Below the pieces are notes generated by a model. The model saw only the letters and a list, made by a program, of their open reading frames with translations, made no database searches and was not told the origin of the DNA. DNA of 64,000 nt from Flaccisagitta enflata (lineage: Eukaryota > Chaetognatha > Sagittoidea > Aphragmophora). Numbering within the stretch: the first letter of the stretch is position 1; the number at the start of each line of letters is the position of its first letter. Shown here one piece after another: positions 1 through 9,501 of the stretch. The stretch spans positions 98,208,001-98,272,000 of the forward strand of contig OZ231127.1 of the NCBI GenBank assembly GCA_965153355.1, in the 5' to 3' direction. A program made the position numbers and the translations under genes.

Positions 1-7
1 GATGTAA

Positions 8-3000
8 GCGCTTCGACGAAAAAAGGTTTGCGGGAAACGGCAAAGCGGGGCAGAGGTAAATGCCGCACTCCCCCGCGATGTCAAAGGCGGCAACCACCTC
101 CTATACGCCGAAGATTCAAACGACCAAACAAGATGGCTAATCGACGGCGGCGCATTGTGGTCTATTGTGCCTCCAACCCCTCAACAACGCGCTTCGGGTC
201 CAAACGCCTGGAAACTCCAAGCCGCAAATGGATCCGACATCCCTTGCTACGGCCTTACGGACCGTCAAGTCTGTATCGCCGACCGTGAATTCGATTTCAC
301 TTTTATCATCGCCGACGTCCGTCAGCCCATCCTAGGCGCGGATTTTTTAAATCGCTTTTACTTAGCCCCAAATCACCGCGATCGATGTCTCATTGACCTC
401 AACGACTGGACTGAAATACCAGTAGGCGATCGATGCGCCAATCACCCAAATAGAGTCACCGGCATCAACTTAGTCGACCAAAAAGCCGACCCATTTTACA
501 AACTCCTCGACAGCTACCCAGCACTCTCAACGCCTTCATTTACCCCCAAAAACGTATCACATGGAGTCAAACATCATATCCCGACAAATTGCAACCCAAT
601 CCAATCGAAGGCTCGCAAGTTAAACCCTGAAAAACTGGAAATAGCCAAAAAAGAATTCCAGAAGCTCGTCGACTTGGGAGTTTGCTACCGCGGCAAAAGT
701 GAATGGGCGTCTCCCCTAATGGTAGCTCAGAAACCGTGTAATTCGCCTTGCACGTGCGCCCAAAGTTTTCCTTGCGGAGGATGGAGGGTTTGTGGCGACT
801 ACCGCCGACTAAACAACGCCACCATCGACGATAAGTACCCGGTCAAATCGTTGATGGATTTCACAACCAACCTCCACGGAAAAACAATTTTCTCAAAAGT
901 CGACTTACTCAAAGGTTACCACCAAATACCGGTAGCCGATGGTGATATTGGGAAAACGGCCGTCATCACTCCCTTTGGCCTATTCATCTTCCCGCGATGC
1001 CCTTTTGGGCTAAAAAACGCGGGCCAAGATTTCCAGCGAATGATGGACGCCATCCTCGGAGATCTACCATTCTGCTATGTCTACCTCGACGACATACTAG
1101 TGTTCTCAAGTTCCCCGGAAGAGCACATGCAACACCTAAAGCAGATCTTCGAATTACTCGCCGACAACGGACTCGTCGTCAACAGAGCGAAGTGCGTACT
1201 CGGCGTAAAGGAACTCGACTTCCTTGGATTCCACGTCAACAAAGACGGAATCTTTCCTCTCCCAGACAAGGTGGAAGCCATCCGCGCCACCAAAGCACCA
1301 ACGTCCATCAAAGAACTTCAACGATTCCTAGGGATGGTCGGATATTACCGACGAAATATCCGCGACGCAGCCCACCACCTCGATCACCTCTACGAAGCTC
1401 TAGTAGGGAATCCGAAAAAACTCGACTGGACAACAGGCTGCGAGGAATCATTCCAAGCAACCAAAGAAGCCCTCGCGAAAGCCGCCCTTCTCCACCATCC
1501 GCGACCAAACGCCCAGCTCGCTCTCACCACCGACGCTTCCAAAGTCGCAATGGGGGGAGTTTTGGAGCAACGAGGACCATCCGGATGGGAACCTTTAGCG
1601 TTCTTCAGTGCACGCCTAAAAGGGAAGCAAAGAGAATGGCCACCATTCGACCGTGAGTTACTCGCAGCTCATCGCGCCGTCCGCCATTTCCGACATTTCG
1701 TCGAAGGGCGAAACTTCACGTTATACACGGACCATCAGTCCCTCATCCCGGCGCTCTCCAAAAAAGCCGAACCACACACAGCGCGCCAGACATACCAGCT
1801 CTCAAACATAGCTGAGTACACGACCGATATTCGCTACTTGCGTGGCAAAGCAAACGTCGTGGCCGATGCCCTCTCACGACCAAACGGCGATGACGAGGAG
1901 GAACACATCTTCGTCACCGCCATTAACTGCGTTAAGGGCCTCAACAGCATCAACTGCGTCTGTCAAGAACACACGCCAACAACCCAAATCGTAACTCGTA
2001 CCCCAATCTGCTCCGTCGACAAACCAGTCACGAAGCACAAAACCGACGAGCTTGACGCATCGATCAACTCCGTGACATCGCTCGGAATCGACTTCGCCCA
2101 AATGGCTAGAGACCAACCCCTGGACGCCGACTTCCGTCGACTTTCCAACGACCCCAACTCAGGTCTCACATTCCGCAAAATCCCCATCGGGGATTTCAAC
2201 CTTTACGTCGATGTTTCCAACGGACCAGCGCGCCCGTTCGTGCCTTTTTCATGGCGCCAGCGTATTTTCGAAGTAATCCACGGCCTCGGGCACCCAGGGA
2301 TCGAAAGAACCCGACAAATGGTACGAGATAAGTTCGTCTGGCCCTCCCTCCGCGCCGACGTTTCACGATGGGCCCGCAATTGCATGCACTGCCAGAGAGC
2401 CAAAGTTGGTAGAAATACCATTCCTCCAATACACGAATTCGCGGTGCCCAACCGTCGCTTCTCCCATGTTCACGCCGACATAACAATGATGCCGGAATCC
2501 GAGGGGTACCACTACCTTCTCACCCTGGTTGACCGCTTTTCGCGTTGGCCAGCCGCCATTCCAATGAAGGACATCAGCACCGAAACGGTAATCAACTCCT
2601 TTGCGCATGGATGGATTAGTTCCTTCGGCATCCCGGAAACTGTCACCACCGATCGTGGAAGCCAGTTCACATCGGCAATGTGGGCTCAACTGTTAGAAAC
2701 ATGGGGAATCAACCATAAAATGACAACAGCATACCATCCTGAGGCAAACGGCCTAGTCGAAAGACTACACCGCCGACTTAAGGAATCCCTCATGGCGATC
2801 TGCGGCGACGAAAGGAATTCCTGGTACTGGAAGCTTCCAATGGCTCTCCTAGCAATCCGAACCACTCTCAAGCCGGACATCAACGCTTCCCCCGCGGAAC
2901 TAGTCTACGGCGAAGGTCTAGCGGTACCAGGAACCTTACTCCCGGACTTCCCGAGCAACAACAACGACCTCAATCGCCAACAACAAGGCGCCCTCGCAAG

Positions 3001-3925
3001 TCTTAGACTCGAAGTCGAAAGGCTACAGCCGACGCAAACTTCCGCACATCGCCTCCCAAATGTCCACGTCCCAGACGACCTCCAGAACGCGACGCATGTC
3101 ATGATCAGACGAGGAGGTGTGAACCCTCCGTTAACTCAACCCTATCAAGGGCCCTTCCGCATCGAAGACAGAACCCAAACGGGTATCAAAGTCCACATTC
3201 CAGGAAAAGGAACCGAAGAAATCGCTTTGGCTCGAGTCAAACCCGCGTACGCTGAAAACGCCGACAACGACCGCAACTTCGATGACTTGGAAGACCAAAG
3301 ACCTCCATCCCCTCCTCCTCCTGGTCGTCGCCCAGGACCACGCACACGACAGCCAGAACCTTCGTCGCGCGTCACGCGCCAGCAGAACAGATCTGACGTC
3401 ACTAACCCCAATCCGCTATCATTCGATCCGGGAGAGGGAACTTCAGCCCAAGCTAGAGCTCAGTCCAGCCCGGTCGAGTCAGAATCCGAAGACTCTGAGG
3501 ATGAGCATCTCAGGCGACTTAGAAGACTCCGGACACCGGCGGTCGATTCAGACTCGGAGAACGCTAACTCCGACGCACCCAGAGCAACTCCGGACGCCTC
3601 GCCTCCTTCCTCAAATCTTGACGCCACCGATCCATTCGAAGGTCACGTCCCCGCGAGCAAGAAGTTGTCTCCTTGCCCGTGTCCCAGCCCAGCCGCTCCA
3701 TGCAACGCTGGCCCTTCTCGTCACTTCACCAAGGAAAGCGAGAGGAAATTTTCCAAGCGCCGTCAGGCGCCCTCCGAATCGCGCCCTAGCGAACCGCAAA
3801 ATCCACCCCCCCGTCCTCGAGTTCTCTCCTTCTCCAACCCAAAGCCTGGGAATTTTTCGTTCCGAAGAAGAAAACCCGACGTAAACGCATTGTTCAACTT
3901 GATTCACGATCATTTAAACTCGTAA
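8..3925 (+). CDS. pol: Gypsy Pol polyprotein (PR-RT-RH-INT), 5' partial
   Basis: This polyprotein copies element RNA into DNA and integrates it. The frame is open from base 8, just after a TAA at 5-7, to the stop at 3923-3925. The first conventional start is far inside, so Pol is probably made as a Gag-Pol fusion or from upstream. In order: a protease-like segment near 140-330 with IDGGA where D-S/T-G is usual; RT with YLDD at 1082-1093; RNase H with TTDAS near 1530 and TDHQS near 1730; an integrase zinc finger (HPGIERTR, then CMHCQRAK) at 2290-2400; then the DDE core with D near 2475, TTDRGSQF near 2646 and HPEANGLVER near 2735. The C-terminal ~230 residues are Pro/Ser/acidic-rich and of unknown role. 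No chromodomain is evident. The frame is otherwise intact, which suggests a young copy. The altered protease motif is the one visible oddity. Confidence 0.92.
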   Translation, partial: ALRRKKVCGKRQSGAEVNAALPRDVKGGNHLLYAEDSNDQTRWLIDGGALWSIVPPTPQQRASGPNAWKLQAANGSDIPCYGLTDRQVCIADREFDFTFIIADVRQPILGADFLNRFYLAPNHRDRCLIDLNDWTEIPVGDRCANHPNRVTGINLVDQKADPFYKLLDSYPALSTPSFTPKNVSHGVKHHIPTNCNPIQSKARKLNPEKLEIAKKEFQKLVDLGVCYRGKSEWASPLMVAQKPCNSPCTCAQSFPCGGWRVCGDYRRLNNATIDDKYPVKSLMDFTTNLHGKTIFSKVDLLKGYHQIPVADGDIGKTAVITPFGLFIFPRCPFGLKNAGQDFQRMMDAILGDLPFCYVYLDDILVFSSSPEEHMQHLKQIFELLADNGLVVNRAKCVLGVKELDFLGFHVNKDGIFPLPDKVEAIRATKAPTSIKELQRFLGMVGYYRRNIRDAAHHLDHLYEALVGNPKKLDWTTGCEESFQATKEALAKAALLHHPRPNAQLALTTDASKVAMGGVLEQRGPSGWEPLAFFSARLKGKQREWPPFDRELLAAHRAVRHFRHFVEGRNFTLYTDHQSLIPALSKKAEPHTARQTYQLSNIAEYTTDIRYLRGKANVVADALSRPNGDDEEEHIFVTAINCVKGLNSINCVCQEHTPTTQIVTRTPICSVDKPVTKHKTDELDASINSVTSLGIDFAQMARDQPLDADFRRLSNDPNSGLTFRKIPIGDFNLYVDVSNGPARPFVPFSWRQRIFEVIHGLGHPGIERTRQMVRDKFVWPSLRADVSRWARNCMHCQRAKVGRNTIPPIHEFAVPNRRFSHVHADITMMPESEGYHYLLTLVDRFSRWPAAIPMKDISTETVINSFAHGWISSFGIPETVTTDRGSQFTSAMWAQLLETWGINHKMTTAYHPEANGLVERLHRRLKESLMAICGDERNSWYWKLPMALLAIRTTLKPDINASPAELVYGEGLAVPGTLLPDFPSNNNDLNRQQQGALASLRLEVERLQPTQTSAHRLPNVHVPDDLQNATHVMIRRGGVNPPLTQPYQGPFRIEDRTQTGIKVHIPGKGTEEIALARVKPAYAENADNDRNFDDLEDQRPPSPPPPGRRPGPRTRQPEPSSRVTRQQNRSDVTNPNPLSFDPGEGTSAQARAQSSPVESESEDSEDEHLRRLRRLRTPAVDSDSENANSDAPRATPDASPPSSNLDATDPFEGHVPASKKLSPCPCPSPAAPCNAGPSRHFTKESERKFSKRRQAPSESRPSEPQNPPPRPRVLSFSNPKPGNFSFRRRKPDVNALFNLIHDHLNS

Positions 3926-4128
3926 ACAATTTTATCTTTGTATATAACATTTCCCGTTATGTAGTCTCCGCCATTTCTGCGTATCTTTCTTTCGTTGTTG
4001 CTTACGTCAATGATGTAGATCAGCGTGTAACGCTTTTTAACTTTACAAAATTTCGTTCACCATCACTTTAAGATCGAACATATTCGTACACGTTCCGTTT
4101 TCCGAGATATCTTACGATCTGGGGGGCG

Positions 4129-4731
4129 TGTGGCCTTCCAAGGCCTGGTATTTAGCATGTAACACTTTTCTCTATGTATAATGTTACGGATTCGGTTCCC
4201 AAGTATGAACGGATTATTGCTGGCAATTTGAAGTGTCAGATTTTAGATAGCAGATTCATCATTTTGCTCCTAGAGCCTACTTCTTGTTATTGGATGTAAC
4301 ACCTTTCTCTTTTTATATCGTTACCAATATCGGACATCCGTTTACGAACCGGATTATTACCGGCAATTTAGCAGACAGGATTCAAGCACCCTTTTTTGGA
4401 TTCCTTCCAGCCAATGAGAGCGCCTCCTGGCTGGACATCTATCCAATCGCGTCTTAGCTTATGGGATGATGTAAGTTCCTTCCGGAACATTCCAAAATAG
4501 GATTGAAGCTTCCTTTTCTGTAAATTCTTTGGCCAATCAGGGATCACTTCCTGTTCTCCGGATCCCTTAAAAGAAGGAGGCTTACCTTCCTTCTTCAGTT
4601 CTATTCTCCTTGGTTGCTTGTGTAGCAGTTGGCCACAACTTCGTGTGAAGAGGTGTAGACTTTTGTATTGTCTCCTATACTCATATATATAGAGCAGACT
4701 TGTCTCTTGAGAGATAACCTTGTTATCCACA
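4129..4731 (+). repeat. 3' LTR of the gypsy element (~603 bp)
   Basis: A polypurine-like tract (GGGGGG at 4121-4126) precedes the LTR, which begins TGTGGCC and ends TATCCACA, giving TG...CA termini. Two imperfect internal copies occur at about 4157-4290 and 4295-4395, sharing GTAACAC-TTTCTCT and CGGATTATT-CCGGCAATTT. A TATA-rich motif lies near the right end. The right boundary is set by the next base, where the non-telomeric unit GACGCTCATGAGCG seen elsewhere in the block begins. The 5' LTR is not in view, so the ends are inferred from one copy. Confidence 0.72.
4684..4691 (+). promoter_or_regulatory. TATA-like motif in the LTR
   Basis: TATATATA lies 40 bp before the end of the LTR, followed by AGAGCAGACTTG. 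This is a plausible core promoter for element transcription, but no start site can be confirmed from sequence. Confidence 0.4.
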
Positions 4732-5575
4732 GACGCTCATGAGCGTGTACATGCCGCTCACTTAGTGAAACATTAACCCTAACCCTAACCCTAACCTCCA
4801 AACCCTAACCCTAACCTCATTATCCAGCCCTAACCCTAACCCTAACCCTAACCCGAGAAACCTAACCCTAACCCGAGAAACATAACCCTAACCCTAACCC
4901 TAACCCTAACCCAAAAACATAACCGTAACCCTAACCCTAACCCTAACCCGTACAACAGAAGTGCATTCGCGGGAATGGGTTTGAACCGAAAGCGAAATAG
5001 TGGTATACTTTCTTATAATAAGCCTAACCTAACCTAACCCATAGCGCTCATGAGGCGTGTACGCTCACTTAGTAGAACATTAGCCCTAACCCTAACCTAA
5101 CCTCCAAGCCTAACCTAACCTCACTATCAGCTAACCCTAACCCTTCCCGAGAAATATAACCCTAGCCAACCTAACCTAACCGAGAAACACAACCTAACCT
5201 AACCTAACCAAGGTCTAATCTCCTAAACCTAACCCTAACCCTAACCCATATGACTGAAGTGCATTCGCGGGAATGGGTTTGAACCAGCGAAATAGTGCTA
5301 TACTTTCTTATATGCTAACCCTAACCCTAACTTAACCCATGGCTCATGAGCGTGTACATGCCCTCACTTAGTGAAACATTAACTAACTTTCCCTAACCTA
5401 CCTCCAAACCCTAACCCTAACCTCATTATCACCTAACCTAAGAGAAACACAAGCCTAACCTAACCTAACCCTGTGAGAAACCTAACCCTTCTTCTTAAGC
5501 CTAACCCAAAACATAACCTAACCTAGCCTAACAACCCGCCATGTACAACAGAAGTGCATTCGCGGGAATGGGTTT
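4732..5575. repeat. Subtelomere-like block, C-rich telomeric repeats with interspersed unit
   Basis: CCCTAA runs alternate with a non-telomeric unit seen three times (4732, 5041, 5341). The unit contains CTCATGAGCGTGTACATG, a CTCACTTAGTGAAACATTAA box, and an AGTGCATTCGCGGGAATGGG box followed by ATAGTG-TATACTTTCTTAT. Many runs are degenerate, and stretches of CCTAA pentamers (TTAGG type) mix with CCCTAA hexamers. The block is cut at about 5575 by the tyrosine-recombinase element, in the middle of the GGGAATGGGTTTG box. Confidence 0.85.
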
Positions 5576-5873
5576 GGTTTCATGCTAACGCCTTCTCTCG
5601 CCGAAGGCAACGATAGCGAGCTCACCACCGAGGCGGAGAGAAGCAGTCGGTCATCGGTAAAACCCTCGGATGGTCATTTCACCGGTGCCTGCGATCGGCC
5701 AATGGCCAAGGTAGTGAGTTTCTTTACTGGCACGCGGGGAAGCGGGTTATTTTCGGTCAAGACTCGCGCATGGTCACCGAGCCTCTCTTTTCAGCTTCAC
5801 CCTCGTTTGACCGCTCCCGGTCACTACAACCGCGGGTCAATTTTCAACCACCGTTGGCCCGAGGAAGCGGTGG

Positions 5874-5880
5874 TATAAAA
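5874..5880 (+). promoter_or_regulatory. TATA box of the recombinase gene
   Basis: TATAAAA lies 33 bp before the ATG at 5913, followed by the small inverted repeat GGCAGTCGGCTGCC. If transcription starts about 30 bp downstream, the 5' leader is only about 10 bases. A built-in promoter fits a self-contained element. Confidence 0.6.
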
Positions 5881-5912
5881 GGCAGTCGGCTGCCGAAGTT
5901 TCATTCTTCGCC

Positions 5913-7724
5913 ATGAAACAGTTTACCTGTCCGGTCTGCAAGCGCCAAGAGCCGTGTACGTATGAAGGCGAGAATAAAAAGCCCACCATCCATTTGAACG
6001 TTCCTTGGCAGGGCCTTCCGTTAACAGTCACAAGCTCCGGCGAACAGTGCTACCCATGCCCGCGCTGCGAACTCGACGAGAACGGCGAGTCAAAGATCCA
6101 AACATGGACCCAAGCCGAGCTTCGAATTCACAAACGCCTGCGGCAACATTTCACCCGCCACCATCACGGCAAATTAGCCGATTTCTACACGCCCGAGGAG
6201 ATAGTGAAATTTTATGATGACGCGCGTCGCCTAAGATGCGAATTGATCCACGGCCCCGAGATCGAGCAACGTGAAGAACCGCCAACCAATTCATCCAAGG
6301 CTGAAAGCCCGGAACCACCACCGAAGCGCGTTTGGAAAATTTCATTGACTCCGTCAACCAACATTACCCTTCCTTCGAACTTTGAAGGGTGGCTCGCCGG
6401 GGAAGTGAGTAAACTCACCGCTAAAACGTATAGCGGAGTGATCCGAATATTTCTCGAATTTCAACGAGCCAAGGGCGCGAAAGGCACCTTAGCGGATGTT
6501 TGGGACTTCGACGCCGTCAAATTATTCTTGGATGAAAAGAAGAGCCAGGCCAAGCCGTCGACCCTCTTTAATTACTTTTTCGCTTTGCAATCGGCGCAAA
6601 AGTTCACTCAGCTTGAAGGGATCGCGGCACCAACAAAGCTCACGACGTTGAAGTTTGACTCTTTGGGAAAGCAACTTTGCCGGGCGAAGACGGCTCACTA
6701 CAAGGTCATTGCTGCGGAAAAGCGCAAGAGCGGAATTAGTCTTCATCTCGTGAAAGAGAAGATCCTGGACGATCCCGCTCCTCGTACTCACTTCGACAAG
6801 CTCGTTCGTCAAGCTCAACAAGGGTTTTCGCTGACACCATCGGACTATCGCTGGGCGACGGGTTACGCGGCGTTCAACTTGCAGGCGAGTAACTTTAAGC
6901 GGAACGGGAATCTCGCCAAAATCTCGTACGAAACAGCAATCAAGCGCCTCAAGGCTGCGTTGAGGAAGGGCACCTCTTGCGAACTTGAGGTAACCGAAGC
7001 GACTAAAACGGGCGGAACCGAGGTCTTCTCAGTCATCCATCGTGACCGTATCGAAATCCTTCTTCATTACGGCAAATTCATCCGGGCCAAAACAGCGAGC
7101 GGCCGACAGGACCCCGCTTTCTTTCTCAACAGCGTCGGGAAAAGGATTACCCAACTCGCGCCGTTTATCAAGGCCGTGGCAAAATCGGTCGGCCTACCTT
7201 CACTCACCATCAAAGATTTGAGGTCTCAAATTGAGACAGAGGCTGCGTTTCGAGGTGATTTAGTCGACCGGGCAGAAATCGCCAGTCATCTCGCTCATAC
7301 AGAGGCAACGCGGGATCGTCACTACCTCCTCAACGACCACAGGCGTAGTCGAAAGGCGGCAAAGGAGCTAATTATGCTCTTAGACCGCGCAGAACCCGAT
7401 GCTACAATGGACACGGACTCGGACGATGCGCAGGAAAGCGACTTGGATGCAGAAGCCGTAAGAGAATCGATCCCATCAACACCCACGGAGGATGCGGAGC
7501 CCACGGGGGAATCGAACCCTTCAACGTCCGCGGAAGACAGCACCGAACAACAGGAAAGCTCGCAAATAGATCAAAGTGTCACCGAGGAACCCGCCAAACT
7601 ACCAACAGATGATTCAAGCTCAATGCCTGAAGAAGAGAACTCTTCCGTCAACATCCGTCACCTTCGACGCGGGCGGACCGTGACCTCGGAAATGAGGCCA
7701 AAACCGAAGAAGAGACGTAGATGA
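5913..7724 (+). CDS. Crypton-like tyrosine recombinase with N-terminal zinc-binding region
   Basis: This 603-residue protein is predicted to cut and rejoin DNA through a tyrosine-DNA intermediate, moving its own element. The N-terminus has Cys/His pairs compatible with zinc binding (C6/C9, C46/C49/C52, H73, H79, H83-85). A core-binding, all-helical region follows at about 155-235 (TAKTYSGVIRIFLEF), then the catalytic domain. Candidate catalytic residues are R330 (NFKRNGNLAKIS, matching the NGxRxGxxxN-type box of Crypton-like proteins), K365 (EATKTGG), R437 (IKDLRSQ), H459/H462 (SHLAHTEATRDRHY) and Y471. The C-terminal ~110 residues are acidic and Ser/Thr-rich, with a basic end (KPKKRRR) that may be a nuclear signal. 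The ATG follows a TATA box at the right distance. Residue assignments come from motif spacing, not an alignment. A DIRS-type recombinase is the main alternative, but no RT is nearby. Confidence 0.75.
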   Translation: MKQFTCPVCKRQEPCTYEGENKKPTIHLNVPWQGLPLTVTSSGEQCYPCPRCELDENGESKIQTWTQAELRIHKRLRQHFTRHHHGKLADFYTPEEIVKFYDDARRLRCELIHGPEIEQREEPPTNSSKAESPEPPPKRVWKISLTPSTNITLPSNFEGWLAGEVSKLTAKTYSGVIRIFLEFQRAKGAKGTLADVWDFDAVKLFLDEKKSQAKPSTLFNYFFALQSAQKFTQLEGIAAPTKLTTLKFDSLGKQLCRAKTAHYKVIAAEKRKSGISLHLVKEKILDDPAPRTHFDKLVRQAQQGFSLTPSDYRWATGYAAFNLQASNFKRNGNLAKISYETAIKRLKAALRKGTSCELEVTEATKTGGTEVFSVIHRDRIEILLHYGKFIRAKTASGRQDPAFFLNSVGKRITQLAPFIKAVAKSVGLPSLTIKDLRSQIETEAAFRGDLVDRAEIASHLAHTEATRDRHYLLNDHRRSRKAAKELIMLLDRAEPDATMDTDSDDAQESDLDAEAVRESIPSTPTEDAEPTGESNPSTSAEDSTEQQESSQIDQSVTEEPAKLPTDDSSSMPEEENSSVNIRHLRRGRTVTSEMRPKPKKRRR

Positions 7725-7784
7725 TCGCAGTGTTTTTTATTTGTAATAGAACTTGCCTACGTTTGTCCTATCACTGTTTATTTG

Positions 7785-8524
7785 CCCCATTCAGTCTCGG
7801 TCAAAGCGGTGGAAAGCCGCAGTTTTCGTTTAACGGTCAATTTTTGCCATCTTTCGGGTATGGATCTAGCTAGATAACGAGGGTATCGGGTTTTCTCGTT
7901 CGAGTCGAAAGACGGCCATGCACCACCATTTGAGTCTGCGCCGGGATTAGGTTCCCGGTGTTGAGTCAAGTTAAGCCCAGAGGGTAGGGTTCATCCGTCA
8001 ATTCCTTTAAGTTTCGCATCGTTATTGATCGTCACTACATCCCCGTGCCGGGGGTGGGTAATTTGCGTGCCTGCTGCCTTCCTTGGATGTGGTAGCCGTT
8101 TCTCATGCTCCCTCTCCGGAGTAGAACCCTTATTCACCGCTACCCGTTATCACCACGGTAGGCCGGGCTCCTACCGTCGACAGTTGATAAGGCAGACATT
8201 TATTAGATCAGCCGCCGGCGCAAGGCCACGCGGTCAAGTGGAGTTATCCAGAGTTCAAGGAGGTCGACCGCCACGGTCCAAGAACCGCGCTGCATCGGCT
8301 GGTCTTGAAGGGATAAAGACGTCGCGACCCTCGCGGGCCCCGACGGCGACAGGCATGTATTAGCTCTAGAATTACCACAGTTATCCAAACGTCACGTCCA
8401 AAGACGCGACCGAAGATCTAAGGAACCATAGCTGATTTAATGAGCTGTTCGCGGCTTAGCCATTTGGCGGCATGTGCTGACACTTGCATGGCTTAATCTT
8501 TGAGACAAGCATATGATCAACCAA
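7785..8524 (-). pseudogene. Rearranged, degenerate 18S rRNA gene fragments
   Basis: Read on the minus strand, 8524-8020 is the 5' domain of 18S rRNA. It includes CATATGCTTGTCTCAAAG near the 5' end (with about 12 bases missing before it) and the GCAGCAGGCACGCAAATTACC region. At about 8015 it jumps to a distant part: 8015-7785 carries AACTTAAAGGAATTGACGG (the universal 900-region primer site) and TGGTGGTGCATGGCC. The ~600 bases normally between them are missing here. Several helices are divergent, so this is not a functional rRNA gene. Confidence 0.85.
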
Positions 8525-8898
8525 GAGAAACATCGAGAAGGAGGTGGGTCATCGAGTTGTAAGCACTTCGTGGAGGGATCGGAAGGGAAACAGAAGGAAA
8601 AAGAGAGCCTCTACCAGGTCCCACGAGCGTCACTAGATAGGACCAATACTGAGCTGATGCCGGCCAACACCGGCAACTACCGCTCCGGACATGGACAGGC
8701 TATGGACAGGCAAGGTAACAGACAGGCAAACATCGGACAAGGGTATGGCCACCACCAACCCCGCCTACCTCAGAGAGCAGGCATCGGTCAATCGGTCAAC
8801 AGGGAGGGGCAGAGATAGCCGTGAGAGAGAGAGAGAGATAGAAAGAGGGAGGAATAGAGAGAAACAGAGAGAGGACAAGCGATCCCCCAATCCCTCAA
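8525..8898. other. Unassigned purine-rich spacer between 18S fragments
   Basis: The stretch holds GACAGG/AACAGG-like short repeats (8690-8800) and a GAGAGA tract (8821-8880). No coding similarity is recognised. It separates the 18S 5' domain from a further displaced 18S piece. Confidence 0.5.
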
Positions 8899-8981
8899 AG
8901 AGCTGGAATTACCGTGGCTGCCTCGTTAGACCCGTATCATTATTGATCGTCACTACCTCGCGCTAGAAGTGGTAATTTGCA
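8899..8981 (-). pseudogene. Displaced 18S rRNA fragment (530-loop region)
   Basis: On the minus strand this reads GCAAATTACCACTTCTAGCG through GACGATCAATAATGATACGG to CACGGTAATTCCAGCT, the region around the universal 519/530 site. In a normal gene it lies 3' of the 5' domain. Here it lies on the other side of it, so the fragments are out of order. ATTATTGATCGTCACTAC also occurs at 8023-8038, so part of this region is duplicated. Confidence 0.75.
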
Positions 8982-8989
8982 ATCCAGGT

Positions 8990-9480
8990 CGCCCCATCGA
9001 CGGTCGCTCGTAGTGTCGAGGCTCGGTCCCGTCGCCAACCGATCCCCGCTGATTTTTCGCCCCTACGGTGCTGGTCGCGCTAGATGGCGGTGCATCGTCG
9101 CGGACCGAAGAAGCCCATCGCGCTGCCTCTCCTACCCTCGGTCTCTCGCAGTGTCGAGGCTCGGTCCCGTCGCCAACCGATCCCCGCTGATTTTTTGCCC
9201 CTATGGTGCTGGTCGCGAACAATGGCGGTGCATCGTCGCGGACGGAAGAAGCCCATCGCGCTGCCTTTCATACCCTCGGCCAGGAAGCCCACTTCACTGC
9301 CCCTCCCGGAGAAAGGACGGGGCCGGGTCGTGTCGCCATCACCGGAGCCGCTTGGACAAGGGTGCTAGCCGGGACCCGCGGGTACCGGTGAGACCGTCCG
9401 ATGGTCTCTCTGGGCGGAAGGGAGGTCGCGGCGAATCCACCAGACCCGCCACACCAGGCGAGCCGAGGCCTCCCCTACCC
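8990..9480. repeat. GC-rich spacer with 138-bp direct repeat, probable rDNA external/intergenic spacer
   Basis: Two near-identical 138-bp units start at about 9013 and 9151 (GTGTCGAGGCTCGGTCCCGT ... GAAGAAGCCCATCGCGCTGC). The GC-rich composition, and a position beyond the 18S 5' end on the minus strand, suggest 5' ETS or intergenic spacer. Long open frames here are by-products of GC richness. Confidence 0.5.
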
Positions 9481-9501
9481 AGTAAAAGAATTCCACGTGA
9501 C

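Larger units (their letters stand above)
1..4731 (+). mobile_element. Ty3/gypsy LTR retrotransposon, 5'-truncated by the window edge
   Basis: An internal region coding for protease, reverse transcriptase, RNase H and integrase is followed by a G-rich tract and a 3' LTR. The gag gene, 5' LTR and primer-binding site lie outside the window. The domain order PR-RT-RH-INT is that of Ty3/gypsy. The sequence style resembles the CsRn1/Kabuki-type clade (inference from protein feel, not a tree). No envelope gene is present. The right end abuts a telomere-type repeat block directly. Confidence 0.9.
5576..7780 (+). mobile_element. Crypton-like tyrosine-recombinase DNA transposon inside telomeric repeats
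   Basis: A ~2.2-kb GC-rich insert carries one long gene and short flanks. It replaces the expected continuation of the subtelomeric unit, which resumes only at about 9868. Codon use and base composition differ from the A/C-rich surroundings. No terminal inverted repeats, LTRs or reverse transcriptase are seen. Lack of inverted termini together with a tyrosine recombinase is typical of Cryptons. Both ends are approximate, since no direct repeat could be fixed and the right end runs into 18S-like sequence. Confidence 0.65.

Noticed and set aside
4732-5575. A true chromosome end
   Set aside because: Non-telomeric sequence continues on both sides and strands switch, so this is internal telomere-like DNA, or an assembly join.
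5582-5878. A 98-codon frame ahead of the recombinase
   Set aside because: It runs into the TATA box of the recombinase gene and has no recognisable domain. Treated as promoter-side sequence.
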